A stretch of DNA of 64,000 bases from an uncultured Muribaculaceae bacterium (lineage in GTDB: Bacteria; Bacteroidota; Bacteroidia; Bacteroidales; Muribaculaceae). Location of the stretch: positions 1-64,000 of the forward strand of contig CAJTWL010000006.1 of the NCBI GenBank assembly GCA_910579845.1. The letters run 5' to 3'. A program made the translations under genes and the position numbers. The notes under the pieces were generated by a model. The model saw only the letters and a program-made list of their open reading frames with translations. It searched no databases and had not been told where the DNA came from. Positions 26,227 to 35,506 of the stretch are shown piece by piece (position 1 is the stretch's first letter; every line of letters begins with the position of its first letter).

Positions 26227-27594
26227 ATGTCAAAAATCTGGAAAGCATATAAAGAGGAGTACCGTTCATTATTTCAACTTGGTCTGCCTGTACTGGTGAC
26301 CCAGCTGGGGATTATTGTGGTCGGATTTGCCGATACGATGATGGTTGGAGCCTACGGTGTTGATGAGCTTGCAGCCGCGGCTTTTGTAAATTCACTGTTT
26401 GTGATTCCTATAGTGATGCAGATCGGTTTTGCTTCCGGTCTGACACCTCTTGTAGGCGCTTTATTCGGACAGGGTAACAGTCGCGATGCCGGTCGTACAC
26501 TCCGTGCCGGTGTGCAGATAAATCTTGCCGTCTCATTGGCGATGACTGCCTTCATGGGTATATTGTATTTCTTCCTCGACCGTTTCGGACAACCCGAGGA
26601 GCTTATGCCTTTGGTCAGGACATATTATCTTATTGTATTGTCCTCGATGATTCCTCTTGCGGTGTTCAATACATTCCAGCAAATGAGCAATGCCATCAAC
26701 GACACGCAAATGCCGATGTGGATGATTTTAGGATCCAATCTGATAAATATATTCGGCAACTGGGTTCTTATTTTCGGACATTTAGGAGCTCCTGAATTGG
26801 GTCTTGCGGGCGCAGGCGTGAGCACCATGGTTGCAAGATGGGCGTCCATGGCAGGCATGGTTTTTGTATTTCTCCATTACAAGCGCTATCGTCCATATAC
26901 ATATGGATATCATGAAAGAGGAGGAGATGATGAGATGAGACGGTTGCGTCGTGAAGTCTGGACAACATCCTATCCTGTGATGATACAGAGTGGCATAGAG
27001 TGCTCGCTGTGGAGTTTCGGAGCCGTTGTGAGCGGATGGTTCGGAAAAATACAATTGGCGGCATATCAGGTTGTGAACACCATGGCTCAGCTCGGATTCA
27101 TGACATTCATAAGCTTCGGCACTGCGGTATCGATACGTGTGGCGAACTATATAGGTGTGGAGGATATCCGGGGTGCGAGACGGATCACATCTGCCGGTTT
27201 ACATTTGAACATAGTGCTTGCAACAGTGGCATCATTGATTTTTCTATTAGGTGGGAAATGGATTTTAGGCTGTTTCACACAAGATGCTGATGTAATAGCG
27301 TCAGCCGGGATGTTGATAGCACCGTTGGTGATATATCAGTATATGGATGCGATACAACTGACTTATTGCAATGCCATCAGGGGTACGTCTGAAGTCAAGC
27401 CTTTGTTATGGATCTCATTAAGTTCGTATATCATAATAGGTATTCCTGTATTGCTTTGGTTTGCCAAAGGACTTGATTCAGGCAACATAGGGGTATACTA
27501 CAGTTTTGATGTGGCGCTCTTTGCGGCATCACTGATAGCCACCCTGACTTTCTACCATATAATCCGTAAGTTCACGCGGACGCAAAACGGGTAA
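26227..27594 (+). CDS. MATE-family multidrug/cation efflux transporter
   Basis: This 455-residue inner-membrane protein has about 12 membrane segments. It shows MATE features: LFQLGLPVLVTQLGIIVVG (about 15-33), FADTMMVGAYG, ASGLTPLVGALFGQGN and, in the second half, YPVMIQSGIECSLWSFGAVV and AYQVVNTMAQLGFM. These pumps exchange Na+ or H+ for drugs or metabolites. It is divergent from the tolC operon, with the 17-bp inverted repeat at 26148-26207 directly upstream. Confidence 0.93.
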   Translation: MSKIWKAYKEEYRSLFQLGLPVLVTQLGIIVVGFADTMMVGAYGVDELAAAAFVNSLFVIPIVMQIGFASGLTPLVGALFGQGNSRDAGRTLRAGVQINLAVSLAMTAFMGILYFFLDRFGQPEELMPLVRTYYLIVLSSMIPLAVFNTFQQMSNAINDTQMPMWMILGSNLINIFGNWVLIFGHLGAPELGLAGAGVSTMVARWASMAGMVFVFLHYKRYRPYTYGYHERGGDDEMRRLRREVWTTSYPVMIQSGIECSLWSFGAVVSGWFGKIQLAAYQVVNTMAQLGFMTFISFGTAVSIRVANYIGVEDIRGARRITSAGLHLNIVLATVASLIFLLGGKWILGCFTQDADVIASAGMLIAPLVIYQYMDAIQLTYCNAIRGTSEVKPLLWISLSSYIIIGIPVLLWFAKGLDSGNIGVYYSFDVALFAASLIATLTFYHIIRKFTRTQNG

Positions 27595-27636
27595 ATTCCG
27601 ACAACCGTTACGATGCATTGTCGTATAAACAAAAGC

Positions 27637-27671
27637 GCTAATCATCGTTCTATTAGATGATTAGCGTCTTT
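27637..27671. terminator. Bidirectional hairpin terminator between the MATE gene and tRNA-Ser
   Basis: GCTAATCATC (27637-27646) pairs perfectly with GATGATTAGC (27656-27665). On the plus strand it is followed by GTCTTTG, and on the minus strand by GCTTTTGTTT, so it can end transcripts from both the MATE gene and the tRNA. Confidence 0.8.
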
Positions 27672-27672
27672 G

Positions 27673-27759
27673 CGGAAGGGACGAGATTCGAACTCGTGGT
27701 AGGATTACTCCTACGTCAGTTTAGCAAACTGGTGGTTTCAGCCACTCACCCACCCTTCC
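27673..27759 (-). tRNA. tRNA-Ser (GCU anticodon)
   Basis: The acceptor stem pairs GGAAGGG with CCCTTCC, and the base before the 3' end is G, as in serine tRNAs. The anticodon loop reads TTGCTAA, giving GCU. There is a long variable arm (GTAGGAGTAATCCTAC) and a T arm with GAGTTCGAATCTC. Length is 87 nt and CCA is not encoded. Bases 27760-27898 beyond it show nothing I can call. Confidence 0.95.
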
Positions 27760-27898
27760 AGAACTAAACCTCAATCAAAAGGATTTTACACTTGCAAAGT
27801 TATATAAAATTACTTTATCACACAAATATTTTTTATTCTTTTCGTAATAAATTTAAACACCCTCTTACTTCATTATCCGTGACTCCATTACAGTGTAA

Positions 27899-28111
27899 TC
27901 ACGGCACAGGGTCATATCCGGATCCTCCCCATGGGTGGCAACGGCAGATGCGCTTTATGGCAAGCCAGGTGCCTTTTACAGCTCCGTGTAGGGTGATTGC
28001 CTCAATTGCATATTGCGAGCATGTCGGTGTGTAACGGCAACACGAAGGAAAATGGGGCGAGATAGCTCCCTGGTAAAATCGTATAGACAATATCAATATT
28101 CTTTTTATCAT
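27899..28111 (-). CDS. yidD: Membrane protein insertion efficiency factor YidD
   Basis: This 70-residue protein matches YidD throughout: IRFYQGAISPHFPSCCRYTP (about 11-30), TCSQYAIEAITLHG and KRICRCHPWGGSGYDPVP. It is thought to assist YidC-dependent membrane insertion at the inner face of the membrane. Its start overlaps the rnpA stop by four bases, the usual rnpA-yidD coupling. Confidence 0.96.
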   Translation of the reverse strand: MIKRILILSIRFYQGAISPHFPSCCRYTPTCSQYAIEAITLHGAVKGTWLAIKRICRCHPWGGSGYDPVP

Positions 28112-28599
28112 CTGAAACAGTCAATATCCGGTAATGATATTTCTTCAATATCCAATTGTTGTCTGACTGCATTTTCAACTTTCTGAAGCAGCCTCCGCAT
28201 CTTGCGTTCTATGAGTAAATAATCTTCATTCTCCTGACTGATGTAGATGAAACCTAATGACAGTGTGCCTCCGTTACCGTAATCTGTCATCAATTTCTTA
28301 AGCGGCAATCTGTTCAGTCTGTATGCTTCGCGAATACGCCTGCGTATTTTTACACGGTCGACGGCATGTCTTCGTTTCTTCTTGGGGACTGTCACCATCA
28401 TCTGCATTGTGGAAATATCAACCGGCACGCCATTCCTGAAAGTTTTGTCAAGGGTAGCTTTGTCAAGAAGACGCCAGACAGCCCGAAGCGGGAAATCATA
28501 AAAGCCTGCCCCCTCGCGAAAAAGCGGATCCACAAGATTTTTGAGCCGAAGTCTCTCCTCTTTTCTGAATTTTAATTTATGTTCCTTCTTTTCCTCCAT
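28108..28599 (-). CDS. rnpA: Ribonuclease P protein component
   Basis: This 163-residue protein is somewhat longer than the usual 110-130 because of an extended N-terminus and C-terminus. The opening LKFRKEERLRLKNLVDPLFREG matches the RnpA start, VTVPKKKRRHAVDRVKIRRR (about 95-114) with REAYR contains the RNR-type RNA-binding helix, and IYISQENEDYLLIERKMRRL is the C-terminal helix. It helps the RNA subunit trim 5' leaders of tRNA precursors. It overlaps yidD by four bases. Confidence 0.94.
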   Translation of the reverse strand: MEEKKEHKLKFRKEERLRLKNLVDPLFREGAGFYDFPLRAVWRLLDKATLDKTFRNGVPVDISTMQMMVTVPKKKRRHAVDRVKIRRRIREAYRLNRLPLKKLMTDYGNGGTLSLGFIYISQENEDYLLIERKMRRLLQKVENAVRQQLDIEEISLPDIDCFR

Positions 28600-28660
28600 T
28601 GATTATGTGGAAAGGGTTTGGACAACGTTATAGATAAAATGTAAGGTTATTGCCCGTAAT

Positions 28661-29635
28661 TTATTTGTCACGAGAAATGATGAATTCGAATATTTGTCTG
28701 AAAGTCTCTTTTGCATCACTGTCCGGATACCGGGATATTATCCTGTCAGCTTCAAGCTGCATATTCCTCATAACATCAAATGCGTAATCTATGCCCCCGT
28801 TGGATTTTGCAAATTCTATGAGAATGGCGATTTTGTCTGAATCGAGATCACCGGCCATGATCATCTCTTTCATTTTTGATGCTTCTTCCGGATCTGCATT
28901 ATTCAGAGCATACAGCAATGGCAATGTCACTTTCCCTTCACGTAAATCATTCCCGGTGGGCTTCCCGATCTGGGGATTCGGGAAATAGTCGAAAATATCA
29001 TCCTTTATTTGGAAACAGAGCCCTAACAGCTCTGCATATTTCACCATTTCGGAGAATTCTTCCATTGATGCGCCGGCAGCTTCGGCACCCATCTTTATAC
29101 AGTTGACGAACAGGGATGCCGTTTTCTTGCTGATCATCATAAAATAGCTCTGCTCATCGAAATGGTGTTCCCGGACATTGCATATCTGATCAATTTCCCC
29201 AAGCGATAATTCTTTGCCAAGGGCAGAAAGCGAAGATATTATATTGGTGTATCCGGTTTTGATTCCGGCCGCCAATGCGTTTGAAACAAAGAAATCGCCT
29301 ACCAGTACAGCTATATGGTTACCCCATACGGCATTCACTGTAGGAAGTCCGCGTCGAAGGCTTGTCTCGTCCACAACATCATCGTGAATCAGTGAGGCAT
29401 TGTGGAGCATCTCGAGGGCGGCTCCGGCATGAAGCACCTCGTTATTGACTTTGCCAAACATCTGGGCGCTGAGAATAACCAGCATAGGGCGTATCTGTTT
29501 CCCTTTCTTTTCCAGATATCCGCTTACAATCCGGTTCATCAGCACATTGGGCGTATGCAGGCTTTCGGCAATGATTTCGTTCATCTTTGCCAGCTCATCT
29601 GCCATGCGGGATTGTATTTTATCCAACTGTTTCAT
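28661..29635 (-). CDS. Polyprenyl diphosphate synthase
   Basis: I start at the ATG at 29635 (MKQLDKIQSRMADELAKM); the longer frame from 29683 begins in the divergent promoter region. The 324-residue protein has the first Asp-rich motif LIHDDVVDE (Asp85, Asp86, Asp89), the second in QIKDDIFDY, and GKPTGNDLREGKVTLPLL. Trans-prenyl synthases of this kind make the long isoprenoid side chain of quinones. The chain length cannot be read safely. It diverges from pyrH. Confidence 0.93.
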   Translation of the reverse strand: MKQLDKIQSRMADELAKMNEIIAESLHTPNVLMNRIVSGYLEKKGKQIRPMLVILSAQMFGKVNNEVLHAGAALEMLHNASLIHDDVVDETSLRRGLPTVNAVWGNHIAVLVGDFFVSNALAAGIKTGYTNIISSLSALGKELSLGEIDQICNVREHHFDEQSYFMMISKKTASLFVNCIKMGAEAAGASMEEFSEMVKYAELLGLCFQIKDDIFDYFPNPQIGKPTGNDLREGKVTLPLLYALNNADPEEASKMKEMIMAGDLDSDKIAILIEFAKSNGGIDYAFDVMRNMQLEADRIISRYPDSDAKETFRQIFEFIISRDK

Positions 29636-29644
29636 TATAGGGTG

Positions 29645-29652
29645 CAAATTTA
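29645..29652 (-). promoter_or_regulatory. Possible -7 element for the polyprenyl synthase gene
   Basis: The minus strand reads TAAATTTG at 29652-29645, matching TAnnTTTG. It is only about 10 bases before the start codon, so the leader would be very short, and no clear -33 element is visible. Confidence 0.3.
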
Positions 29653-29664
29653 CAAAAAAAATAT

Positions 29665-29672
29665 TAACTTTG
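29665..29672 (+). promoter_or_regulatory. Possible -7 element for pyrH-frr
   Basis: TAACTTTG at 29665-29672 matches TAnnTTTG, 27 bases upstream of the pyrH start. I do not see a convincing -33 TTTG at the normal spacing. Confidence 0.4.
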
Positions 29673-29698
29673 GAGAAAATCAAGGAAACAACAGAATA

Positions 29699-30403
29699 AT
29701 GGAATATAAAAGAGTTCTACTCAAATTATCCGGAGAATCTTTAGGTGGAAATCCGGGAACCGGAATTGATGTTGACAGGCTTGATGCATATGCCCGACAG
29801 ATAAAGGATATGGTTGAGGCAGGAGTGCAGATAGGCATTGTTATCGGTGGAGGCAATATCTTCCGCGGATTGTCTGGAGCCGGGAAAGGTTTTGATCGTG
29901 TCAAGGGCGACCAGATGGGTATGCTTGCGACTGTGATCAATTCGCTTGCACTCTCCTCTGCATTGGAGGCTATAGGTCAACCGGCAGAGGTATTTACAGC
30001 TATCGCAATGCATCCTATAGGAGAGCATTATTCCAAATGGCGTGCCATACATGCAATGAATGACGGGAAAGTGGCAATTATCAGTTGTGGTACAGGTAAC
30101 CCGTATTTCACTACTGATACAGGTTCTGCATTGCGTGCAATAGAAATCGAGGCCGATGTGATGTTGAAGGGGACACGTGTTGATGGCGTTTATACAGCCG
30201 ATCCCGAAAAAGATCCGACAGCCGAGAAATTCGATAAGATTACATATGATGAAGTTCTGTCTCGTGGACTGAAAGTTATGGATCTGACAGCAACTGCTCT
30301 CTGTAAAGAGAATGAGATGCCTATATATGTTTTCAATATGGATATAGAAGGCAATCTTAAAAAGATGCTTTCCGGTGAGAATGTAGGGACATTGGTATAT
30401 TAA
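29699..30403 (+). CDS. pyrH: UMP kinase
   Basis: The true start is the ATG at 29699; the open frame further upstream is antisense to the prenyl synthase gene. The 234-residue protein opens MEYKRVLLKLSGESLGG, has IGIVIGGGNIFRGLSGA (about 45-61), GDQMGMLATVINSLAL (about 70-85) and TGNPYFTTDTGSALRAIEI, and ends in a nucleotide-binding stretch with VFNMDIEGNLKKML. It phosphorylates UMP to UDP in pyrimidine nucleotide synthesis. frr follows after 21 bases, a common bacterial pairing. Confidence 0.97.
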   Translation: MEYKRVLLKLSGESLGGNPGTGIDVDRLDAYARQIKDMVEAGVQIGIVIGGGNIFRGLSGAGKGFDRVKGDQMGMLATVINSLALSSALEAIGQPAEVFTAIAMHPIGEHYSKWRAIHAMNDGKVAIISCGTGNPYFTTDTGSALRAIEIEADVMLKGTRVDGVYTADPEKDPTAEKFDKITYDEVLSRGLKVMDLTATALCKENEMPIYVFNMDIEGNLKKMLSGENVGTLVY

Positions 30404-30424
30404 TTTGAATAAAAACACGATATA

Positions 30425-30982
30425 ATGGAAGTAAAGGAATATTTGGCAAATGCTGAGGAAAATATGCAGCTTGCCGTAGATTATCTGGAGGATACATTAT
30501 CACACATCCGTGCCGGTAAAGCATCGCCCCGTCTGCTTGACGGTATCCGTGTGGATTATTATGGAACACAGTCACCCATCTCAAATGTTGCAAATGTAAG
30601 TGTTCCTGATGCCCGCACTATCGCTATCACTCCTTGGGAGAAATCCATGTTCAAGGAGATTGAGAAAGCGATCATCAATTCCGAACTTGGTATCACTCCG
30701 GAAAACAATGGAGAGGTAATAAGACTGTCTATCCCTCCGCTGACAGAGGAGCGTCGTAAGCAATTGGTGAAACAATCCAAGGGTGAGGCGGAGAATGCCA
30801 AGGTATCTGTGCGCAATGCCCGCCGCGAGGCAATCGAGGGTCTTAAGAAAGAGATCAAGAACGGCTTGAGCGAGGATACGGAAAAGGATGCCGAGAATGA
30901 TGTACAGAAACTTCATGACAAATACATGAAGAAGATTGACGCCGCTTTTGCAGAAAAAGAGAAAGAGATTCTTACAGTCTAA
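30425..30982 (+). CDS. frr: Ribosome recycling factor
   Basis: This 185-residue protein is the normal family length. It shows LSHIRAGKASPRLLDGIRVD (about 25-44), YYGTQSPISNVANVSVPDAR, ITPWEKSMFKEIEKAI and the C-terminal helix (KQLVKQSKGEAENAKVSVRN). RRF splits post-termination ribosomes together with EF-G. It lies downstream of pyrH in one operon, with a glycosyltransferase gene starting 4 bases after its stop. Confidence 0.97.
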   Translation: MEVKEYLANAEENMQLAVDYLEDTLSHIRAGKASPRLLDGIRVDYYGTQSPISNVANVSVPDARTIAITPWEKSMFKEIEKAIINSELGITPENNGEVIRLSIPPLTEERRKQLVKQSKGEAENAKVSVRNARREAIEGLKKEIKNGLSEDTEKDAENDVQKLHDKYMKKIDAAFAEKEKEILTV

Positions 30983-30986
30983 GAGT

Positions 30987-31958
30987 ATGTCCGGAATATC
31001 TGTAATTGTGCCGGTCTACAATGCGGAAATATATTTGCGTCAGTGCGTGGAGAGCGTGCTGGCGCAAACTTATTCTGACTGGGAGTTGATTCTTGTTGAC
31101 GATGGTTCCACCGACGGGAGCGGACTCATATGTGACGGGTTCGCTGCATCGGATGACAGAATCAATGTTGTGCACAGATCTAACGGAGGACTCTCTATTG
31201 CGAGAAACGTAGGTATCGATCTTGCAAGAAATGGATATATTACCTTCTTGGATGCTGACGATATGTTGCATCCGCAGTTCCTTGAATTGTCCATGGATCT
31301 AATTGAGAAGTCCGATGCAGATGCAGCTTGTTTCGGTTTTTCTTCATCAAAGGAATCTCTTTGCAGGAATTTTACAACAGGAAAGCATGCGGGTGTATCA
31401 GACGGAAAGGTATATACGGAACTTGTGTTATATCAGACAGACAGGTCTCAGACATGCAGCATGTGCGGGAAACTGTTCAGGAGTGCCGTGTTTGACAAAA
31501 TAAGATTTACTCCAGCTGTCGGTTATGAGGATCTTGACATTTTTTATAGGATTTTTCCGTATCTGAAAACGATAGTATATTCAGATTCAGAACTTTATTA
31601 TTATAGAGTCAATCCTACAAGTTATATCCATTCTTTTAAAGAGAGCCGTAAGGATGTGCTGGATATAACAGACAGAATGAAAACATTCTTCTCGGAAGCC
31701 GGTCAGTTGCCGGATAACGATTTATATTCCGCCGCCAAAGACCGGCGTTTGTCAGCGCATTTTAATATATTAGGGTTGATGACAGCCAATTCATTCCATA
31801 ATCCCGAACTCGAAACGCGATGCTGGAATGGAATAAAAGAGGAGCGGGGTTCAAGTATCTTCAATCCTCGAGTGCGTTTGAAGAACCGTGTGGCATCATT
31901 GGCTTCCTATATAGGCGGTGATGTCCTGATAAAGGCATTATCGCGAATATTCTACTGA
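30987..31958 (+). CDS. Family 2 glycosyltransferase
   Basis: I choose the ATG at 30987, which gives MSGISVIVPVYNAEIYLRQC, the classic GT2 start; the longer frame overlaps the end of frr. The 323-residue GT-A protein has LILVDDGSTDGSGLICDGFA (about 32-51), the DxD-type LDADDMLHP (about 89-97) and GYEDLDIFYRIFPYLK. It probably adds a sugar to a surface glycan. It follows frr by 4 bases and ends 7 bases inside the convergent glycosyltransferase gene. Confidence 0.9.
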   Translation: MSGISVIVPVYNAEIYLRQCVESVLAQTYSDWELILVDDGSTDGSGLICDGFAASDDRINVVHRSNGGLSIARNVGIDLARNGYITFLDADDMLHPQFLELSMDLIEKSDADAACFGFSSSKESLCRNFTTGKHAGVSDGKVYTELVLYQTDRSQTCSMCGKLFRSAVFDKIRFTPAVGYEDLDIFYRIFPYLKTIVYSDSELYYYRVNPTSYIHSFKESRKDVLDITDRMKTFFSEAGQLPDNDLYSAAKDRRLSAHFNILGLMTANSFHNPELETRCWNGIKEERGSSIFNPRVRLKNRVASLASYIGGDVLIKALSRIFY

Positions 31959-32827
31959 TGTTGTTCAGACACGGCTTTCAGAACCGATCTATTCGCCCGA
32001 TGACGTTCATCATCGAAAAACCATCCCCATTTATTAAAGTAGCGGATCATGTTTACTATATGAATGCGCAATAGCCGCCACGAATGATAGCTCCCTTTTC
32101 GATGGGTGTGAATTATAGAAACGGCAGGCCAGTAAATACATTTCCATTTCTTGGAAATTCTTCGGGTCAGATCTATATCTTCAGGATACATAAAGAATCT
32201 CTCGTCGAAGAGTCCTGTTTCTTTTAACGCGGCTGTTCTCAGCAGCATAAAACTACCCTGCATGTAATTAATCTCGAGAATCTGTTTCCTGTCTGCCTCC
32301 ATAAGCAGATATCTTCTGTTCCGGCATGATTTATGGAATGCCGGAATAAAACGTCGTCCAAATACATCAAGAGGAGAAGGGAGAAGCCTTACTGTATATT
32401 GCCTACTGCCGTCGTTGTTCAGTATCTCCGGTTGCAAGGCTCCTGTCTCAGGAGACGAATCCATATATTCCAATGCTTTATCGAGTATATCCGGTGAAAA
32501 ACGGACATCGCTGTTCAGCACGAGATGATAAGTGGCAAAACTTTGAATACTGTTGCGCAAAGCTATGTTATGCGCCGCCCCGAATCCGGTGTTGCCGTTG
32601 GGTATATATATAGTTTTTGTAAATTTCTCTGTTATCTTTTTTGTAGAAGAGGATTTTGAGTTATCAATAACATATATAGCCGCAATGCGGTCAGAAACGA
32701 GTGATGACAGACACATACGCAACTCATCGTCCGGTGTATTATAACACACGATAGAAACAACGGTATCATGTCGCGTCTCCACTTCCTTATTGTTCATTAT
32801 AACCTGGAATATTTTCGATTCAGTCAT
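31952..32827 (-). CDS. Family 2 glycosyltransferase, rhamnosyltransferase-like
   Basis: This 291-residue protein has VSIVCYNTPDDELRMCLSSL (about 23-42), IYVIDNSKSS (about 51-60), GNTGFGAAHNIALR (about 77-90), VLNSDVRFSPDIL (about 102-114), MQGSFMLLR and RFFMYPEDIDLTRRI. This is the layout of the rhamnosyltransferase-like GT2 branch (DxD-type NSDV, then EDIDL). It is the last gene of the long minus-strand envelope operon, and its start overlaps the end of meaB. Confidence 0.88.
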   Translation of the reverse strand: MTESKIFQVIMNNKEVETRHDTVVSIVCYNTPDDELRMCLSSLVSDRIAAIYVIDNSKSSSTKKITEKFTKTIYIPNGNTGFGAAHNIALRNSIQSFATYHLVLNSDVRFSPDILDKALEYMDSSPETGALQPEILNNDGSRQYTVRLLPSPLDVFGRRFIPAFHKSCRNRRYLLMEADRKQILEINYMQGSFMLLRTAALKETGLFDERFFMYPEDIDLTRRISKKWKCIYWPAVSIIHTHRKGSYHSWRLLRIHIVNMIRYFNKWGWFFDDERHRANRSVLKAVSEQHQ

Positions 32828-33968
32828 TCGACCGGTCTTGACATCTGAGGATCTGGAAATAGCGGTCGAGTATATCGTGGGCTGCAGTGAATGAGGACTG
32901 CTCGTTGTTTAGTACACGCAGTTCTTTCTGCTTGAGAAGCGCGCGGATCTCCTGCTGGCGATAGAAGTTGTTGCGTAATTCTTCGTTGATTGTCTCAACC
33001 ATCCAGTATTTTGCCTGTTCGTTGCGTTTACGTTCAAAATAGCCGTTATCTTTCACATATTTGAAGTAGCGGTCTATCATATCCCACACTTTGTCGATGC
33101 CGAGTTCGAAATATCCGCTGTAGGTGACGACCTCCGGACGCCATTTGCTGGGTGTCGGCGGGAAAAGATGCAATGCGTTGCGGAATTGGGCGGCTGCGAG
33201 GTTGGCTCTCTCCACATTGTCTCCATCCGCTTTGTTTATGGCAATCCCGTCTGCCATCTCCATTATTCCGCGTTTGATACCCTGCAGTTCATCTCCTGTT
33301 CCGGCAAGCTGTATGAGGAGAAAGAAGTCAACCATTGAATGCACGGCTGTCTCGCTTTGACCGACGCCCACAGTTTCTACGAAAATGTTATTATAACCGG
33401 CTGCTTCACACAAAACGATGGTTTCCCTGGTCTTGCGTGCCACACCACCAAGTGAACCCGCCGAAGGGGAGGGGCGAATGAATGCCGAATGGTTCTGAGA
33501 CAGCTTCTCCATTCGGGTTTTGTCTCCAAGAATACTTCCCTTTGTACGTTCGCTGCTTGGATCGATTGCAAGCACGGCAAGCTTTCCACCCTGTTTGAGC
33601 ACATGGAGTCCGAAAACATCGATAGAGGTTGATTTGCCGGCTCCGGGCACACCAGTGATTCCGATTCTTCGTGAATTTCCGGAGTAGGGAAGACATTTCT
33701 CAATCACCTCCTGTGCCAGTATCTGATGCTCGTCAACCGTGCTCTCGACAAGAGTCACAGCCTGCCCGAGAATGCTGACATCACCCTTGAGTATTCCCTC
33801 TACATATTCTCCCGCTGTCAAATGTCTGCGACGATGTGACGGTCGGCGATATGGATTGGTAATGGGTTGTGACGAGACTCCTGAATTGACCTGGAGTCCC
33901 TTGTATGTTGTATCGTTTTCCGGATGTTCCATAATCGGTTTGAGTATTTTTCTTGGTTCGGTTTTCAA
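32820..33968 (-). CDS. meaB: Methylmalonyl-CoA mutase-associated GTPase MeaB
   Basis: This 382-residue G3E-type GTPase has the Walker A motif GVPGAGKSTSIDVFG (about 105-119), LAIDPSSERTKGSILGDKTR, FIRPSPSAGSLGGVARKTRE, a Walker B-type VETVGVGQSETAV and NKADGDN. MeaB guards the B12-dependent methylmalonyl-CoA mutase of the succinate-propionate pathway. The mutase genes are not in this window. It overlaps the following glycosyltransferase gene by 8 bases and starts 7 bases after a DUF1573 gene. Confidence 0.95.
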   Translation of the reverse strand: MKTEPRKILKPIMEHPENDTTYKGLQVNSGVSSQPITNPYRRPSHRRRHLTAGEYVEGILKGDVSILGQAVTLVESTVDEHQILAQEVIEKCLPYSGNSRRIGITGVPGAGKSTSIDVFGLHVLKQGGKLAVLAIDPSSERTKGSILGDKTRMEKLSQNHSAFIRPSPSAGSLGGVARKTRETIVLCEAAGYNNIFVETVGVGQSETAVHSMVDFFLLIQLAGTGDELQGIKRGIMEMADGIAINKADGDNVERANLAAAQFRNALHLFPPTPSKWRPEVVTYSGYFELGIDKVWDMIDRYFKYVKDNGYFERKRNEQAKYWMVETINEELRNNFYRQQEIRALLKQKELRVLNNEQSSFTAAHDILDRYFQILRCQDRSND

Positions 33969-33975
33969 AGTTACA

Positions 33976-35046
33976 TTATTCTATCTGACCTACCAAATGA
34001 AAAATTCTGACGGGGTGGAGCGGATCATCGGTTATGACCTCAATTTTGATATTGAAAGGAGATGCAGCTATATCTTTAAGTAAAAGCTCTCCTTCCGCTT
34101 CTCCGGCTTTGCCGGCATTGAGTCTGGTAGGAAACCTGGATATCTTCAGCTTGCCCGAGGGGGCATAGACTCTCATGATACGCATCTCTTTCTTACCCTC
34201 GTTTCGTATAACGAATTTGAATTCAGGATTCTTCGCTTCTTTCTTCAATATACCCAGATCCATACGGTCCGGCAGAAGATAGCACCTCGGTCCGTCGTTT
34301 ACCTCCTCCTTTGTCAGGCGAGAGAAATCTGGTGTGACATTGGCTGTTAGAGAAACGGTCACAGTATTCTCCGTTTTGCCGTCATTGACTGAGATTTTAA
34401 CAGGAATATCCACTATTCCCATCTCGAATATTCCGCGTGAGTTGAAGTATAATCCATATGTCACTATGTCGCCGGGCCCCACCCTGTCCTGCGATGCCGA
34501 AACGGAAAGTGCGGGATTGGTACAAGTTATGACAGGTGTTATGGAGTCGCTACTCTGGTTGTATCCATTTATGAAGAAATGGCGTGTGGTTCCGTGTGTG
34601 ACATCTCCGACCGCAACAAGAGTCTCGGACAGACGCAACGCACCGTTCTCTATCGGATAAAGCTTTGACAAAGACTGGGGAGTTCCCAATACATTACCAT
34701 TAATGCGGATGATATATGTGTCTTTATCACCGACATACACGCGCACAGATTTCTGGAAACGTCCGGGACGACCTTTGGGATCATATGTAAATGAGATCAC
34801 GGCTGTGTCTCCCGGAGCTATCGGATCATGGGTGTATGAGGCTTGCGTACATCCGCAACTCGGTCTGACTCCCGTAATGCTTATTTCTTCCGGACTGTTG
34901 TTTATAAACCGGGATTTCCCTGTTTTCGGACCGGCTTCCTCCTTCATCAGTCCGAAGTCATAATCCTTTTCAAGCCATAAGATATCAGCATGAGAGCACA
35001 ATGTGAAGAATGCGCATAATGCAAGAATAATACCTTTTCTCATCAC
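33976..35046 (-). CDS. DUF1573 exported protein, two or more Ig-like repeats
   Basis: This 356-residue protein has a signal peptide (about 1-20, ending SHADI). The first DUF1573 unit (about 26-130) has DYDFGLMKEE, SCGCTQASY and PIAPGDTAVISFTYDPKGRP. Later units (about 130-356) are more distant (LSASQDRVGPGDIVTYGLYF; MDLGILKKEAKNPEFKFVIR). DUF1573 proteins are abundant in Bacteroidota, are probably envelope-located, and have no firm function. It follows a smaller DUF1573 gene by 38 bases. Confidence 0.85.
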   Translation of the reverse strand: MMRKGIILALCAFFTLCSHADILWLEKDYDFGLMKEEAGPKTGKSRFINNSPEEISITGVRPSCGCTQASYTHDPIAPGDTAVISFTYDPKGRPGRFQKSVRVYVGDKDTYIIRINGNVLGTPQSLSKLYPIENGALRLSETLVAVGDVTHGTTRHFFINGYNQSSDSITPVITCTNPALSVSASQDRVGPGDIVTYGLYFNSRGIFEMGIVDIPVKISVNDGKTENTVTVSLTANVTPDFSRLTKEEVNDGPRCYLLPDRMDLGILKKEAKNPEFKFVIRNEGKKEMRIMRVYAPSGKLKISRFPTRLNAGKAGEAEGELLLKDIAASPFNIKIEVITDDPLHPVRIFHLVGQIE

Positions 35047-35084
35047 GTCGAGTGTGTTTGCCTAAGAAACTTTTTAACAGCTTA

Positions 35085-35492
35085 TTAATTAGGATTTACA
35101 GTTCCGGTAATCTTCAATACTTTAGGCTTTGAGCTTGCATTGCTTCTCACCTTCACGCTCTTGGTGAAACCTCCTAAATATCCTTTGGGAATAAAGTTGA
35201 CTTTAATTTTTCCGCTTTTTCCCGGAGCGATAGGATTTTTTGGATAAGAAGGACGTGTACATCCGCATTCCGCTGTAGTGTCGTATATTACCAGAGGAGC
35301 ATTGCCGGTATTGGTAAATTCAAACTCTGTTGTGACAAAATTCTTGTCTTGAGGGATGATTCCGAAATCATGTGTCTGTTCGGTGAATGTTATCATCGGT
35401 TTGCCGCCTTCGTTCTTCTTTTTCTTGGCAACGGCTGGAAGAGCCAGAATAGTAACAGCTAAAGCTATAGTCAGAAATTTTTTCAGATTCAT
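35085..35492 (-). CDS. DUF1573 exported protein, single domain
   Basis: This 135-residue protein has a signal peptide (about 1-22, ending PAVAK) followed by one DUF1573 unit: TFTEQTHDFGIIPQDKNFVT, FTNTGNAPLVIYDTTAECGC with TRPSY, and NPIAPGKSGKIKVNFIPKG. The conserved CGCT motif is present. It lies 14 bases after the DUF2723 gene and before a larger relative, so the three probably form one transcript. Function unknown. Confidence 0.88.
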   Translation of the reverse strand: MNLKKFLTIALAVTILALPAVAKKKKNEGGKPMITFTEQTHDFGIIPQDKNFVTTEFEFTNTGNAPLVIYDTTAECGCTRPSYPKNPIAPGKSGKIKVNFIPKGYLGGFTKSVKVRSNASSKPKVLKITGTVNPN

Positions 35493-35506
35493 ATAAAATT
35501 ATTTTT

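Noticed and set aside
29402..29698. Long N-terminal extension in frame with pyrH
   Set aside because: It is antisense to the prenyl synthase gene. UMP kinase begins MEYKRVLLKLSGE, which fixes the start at 29699.
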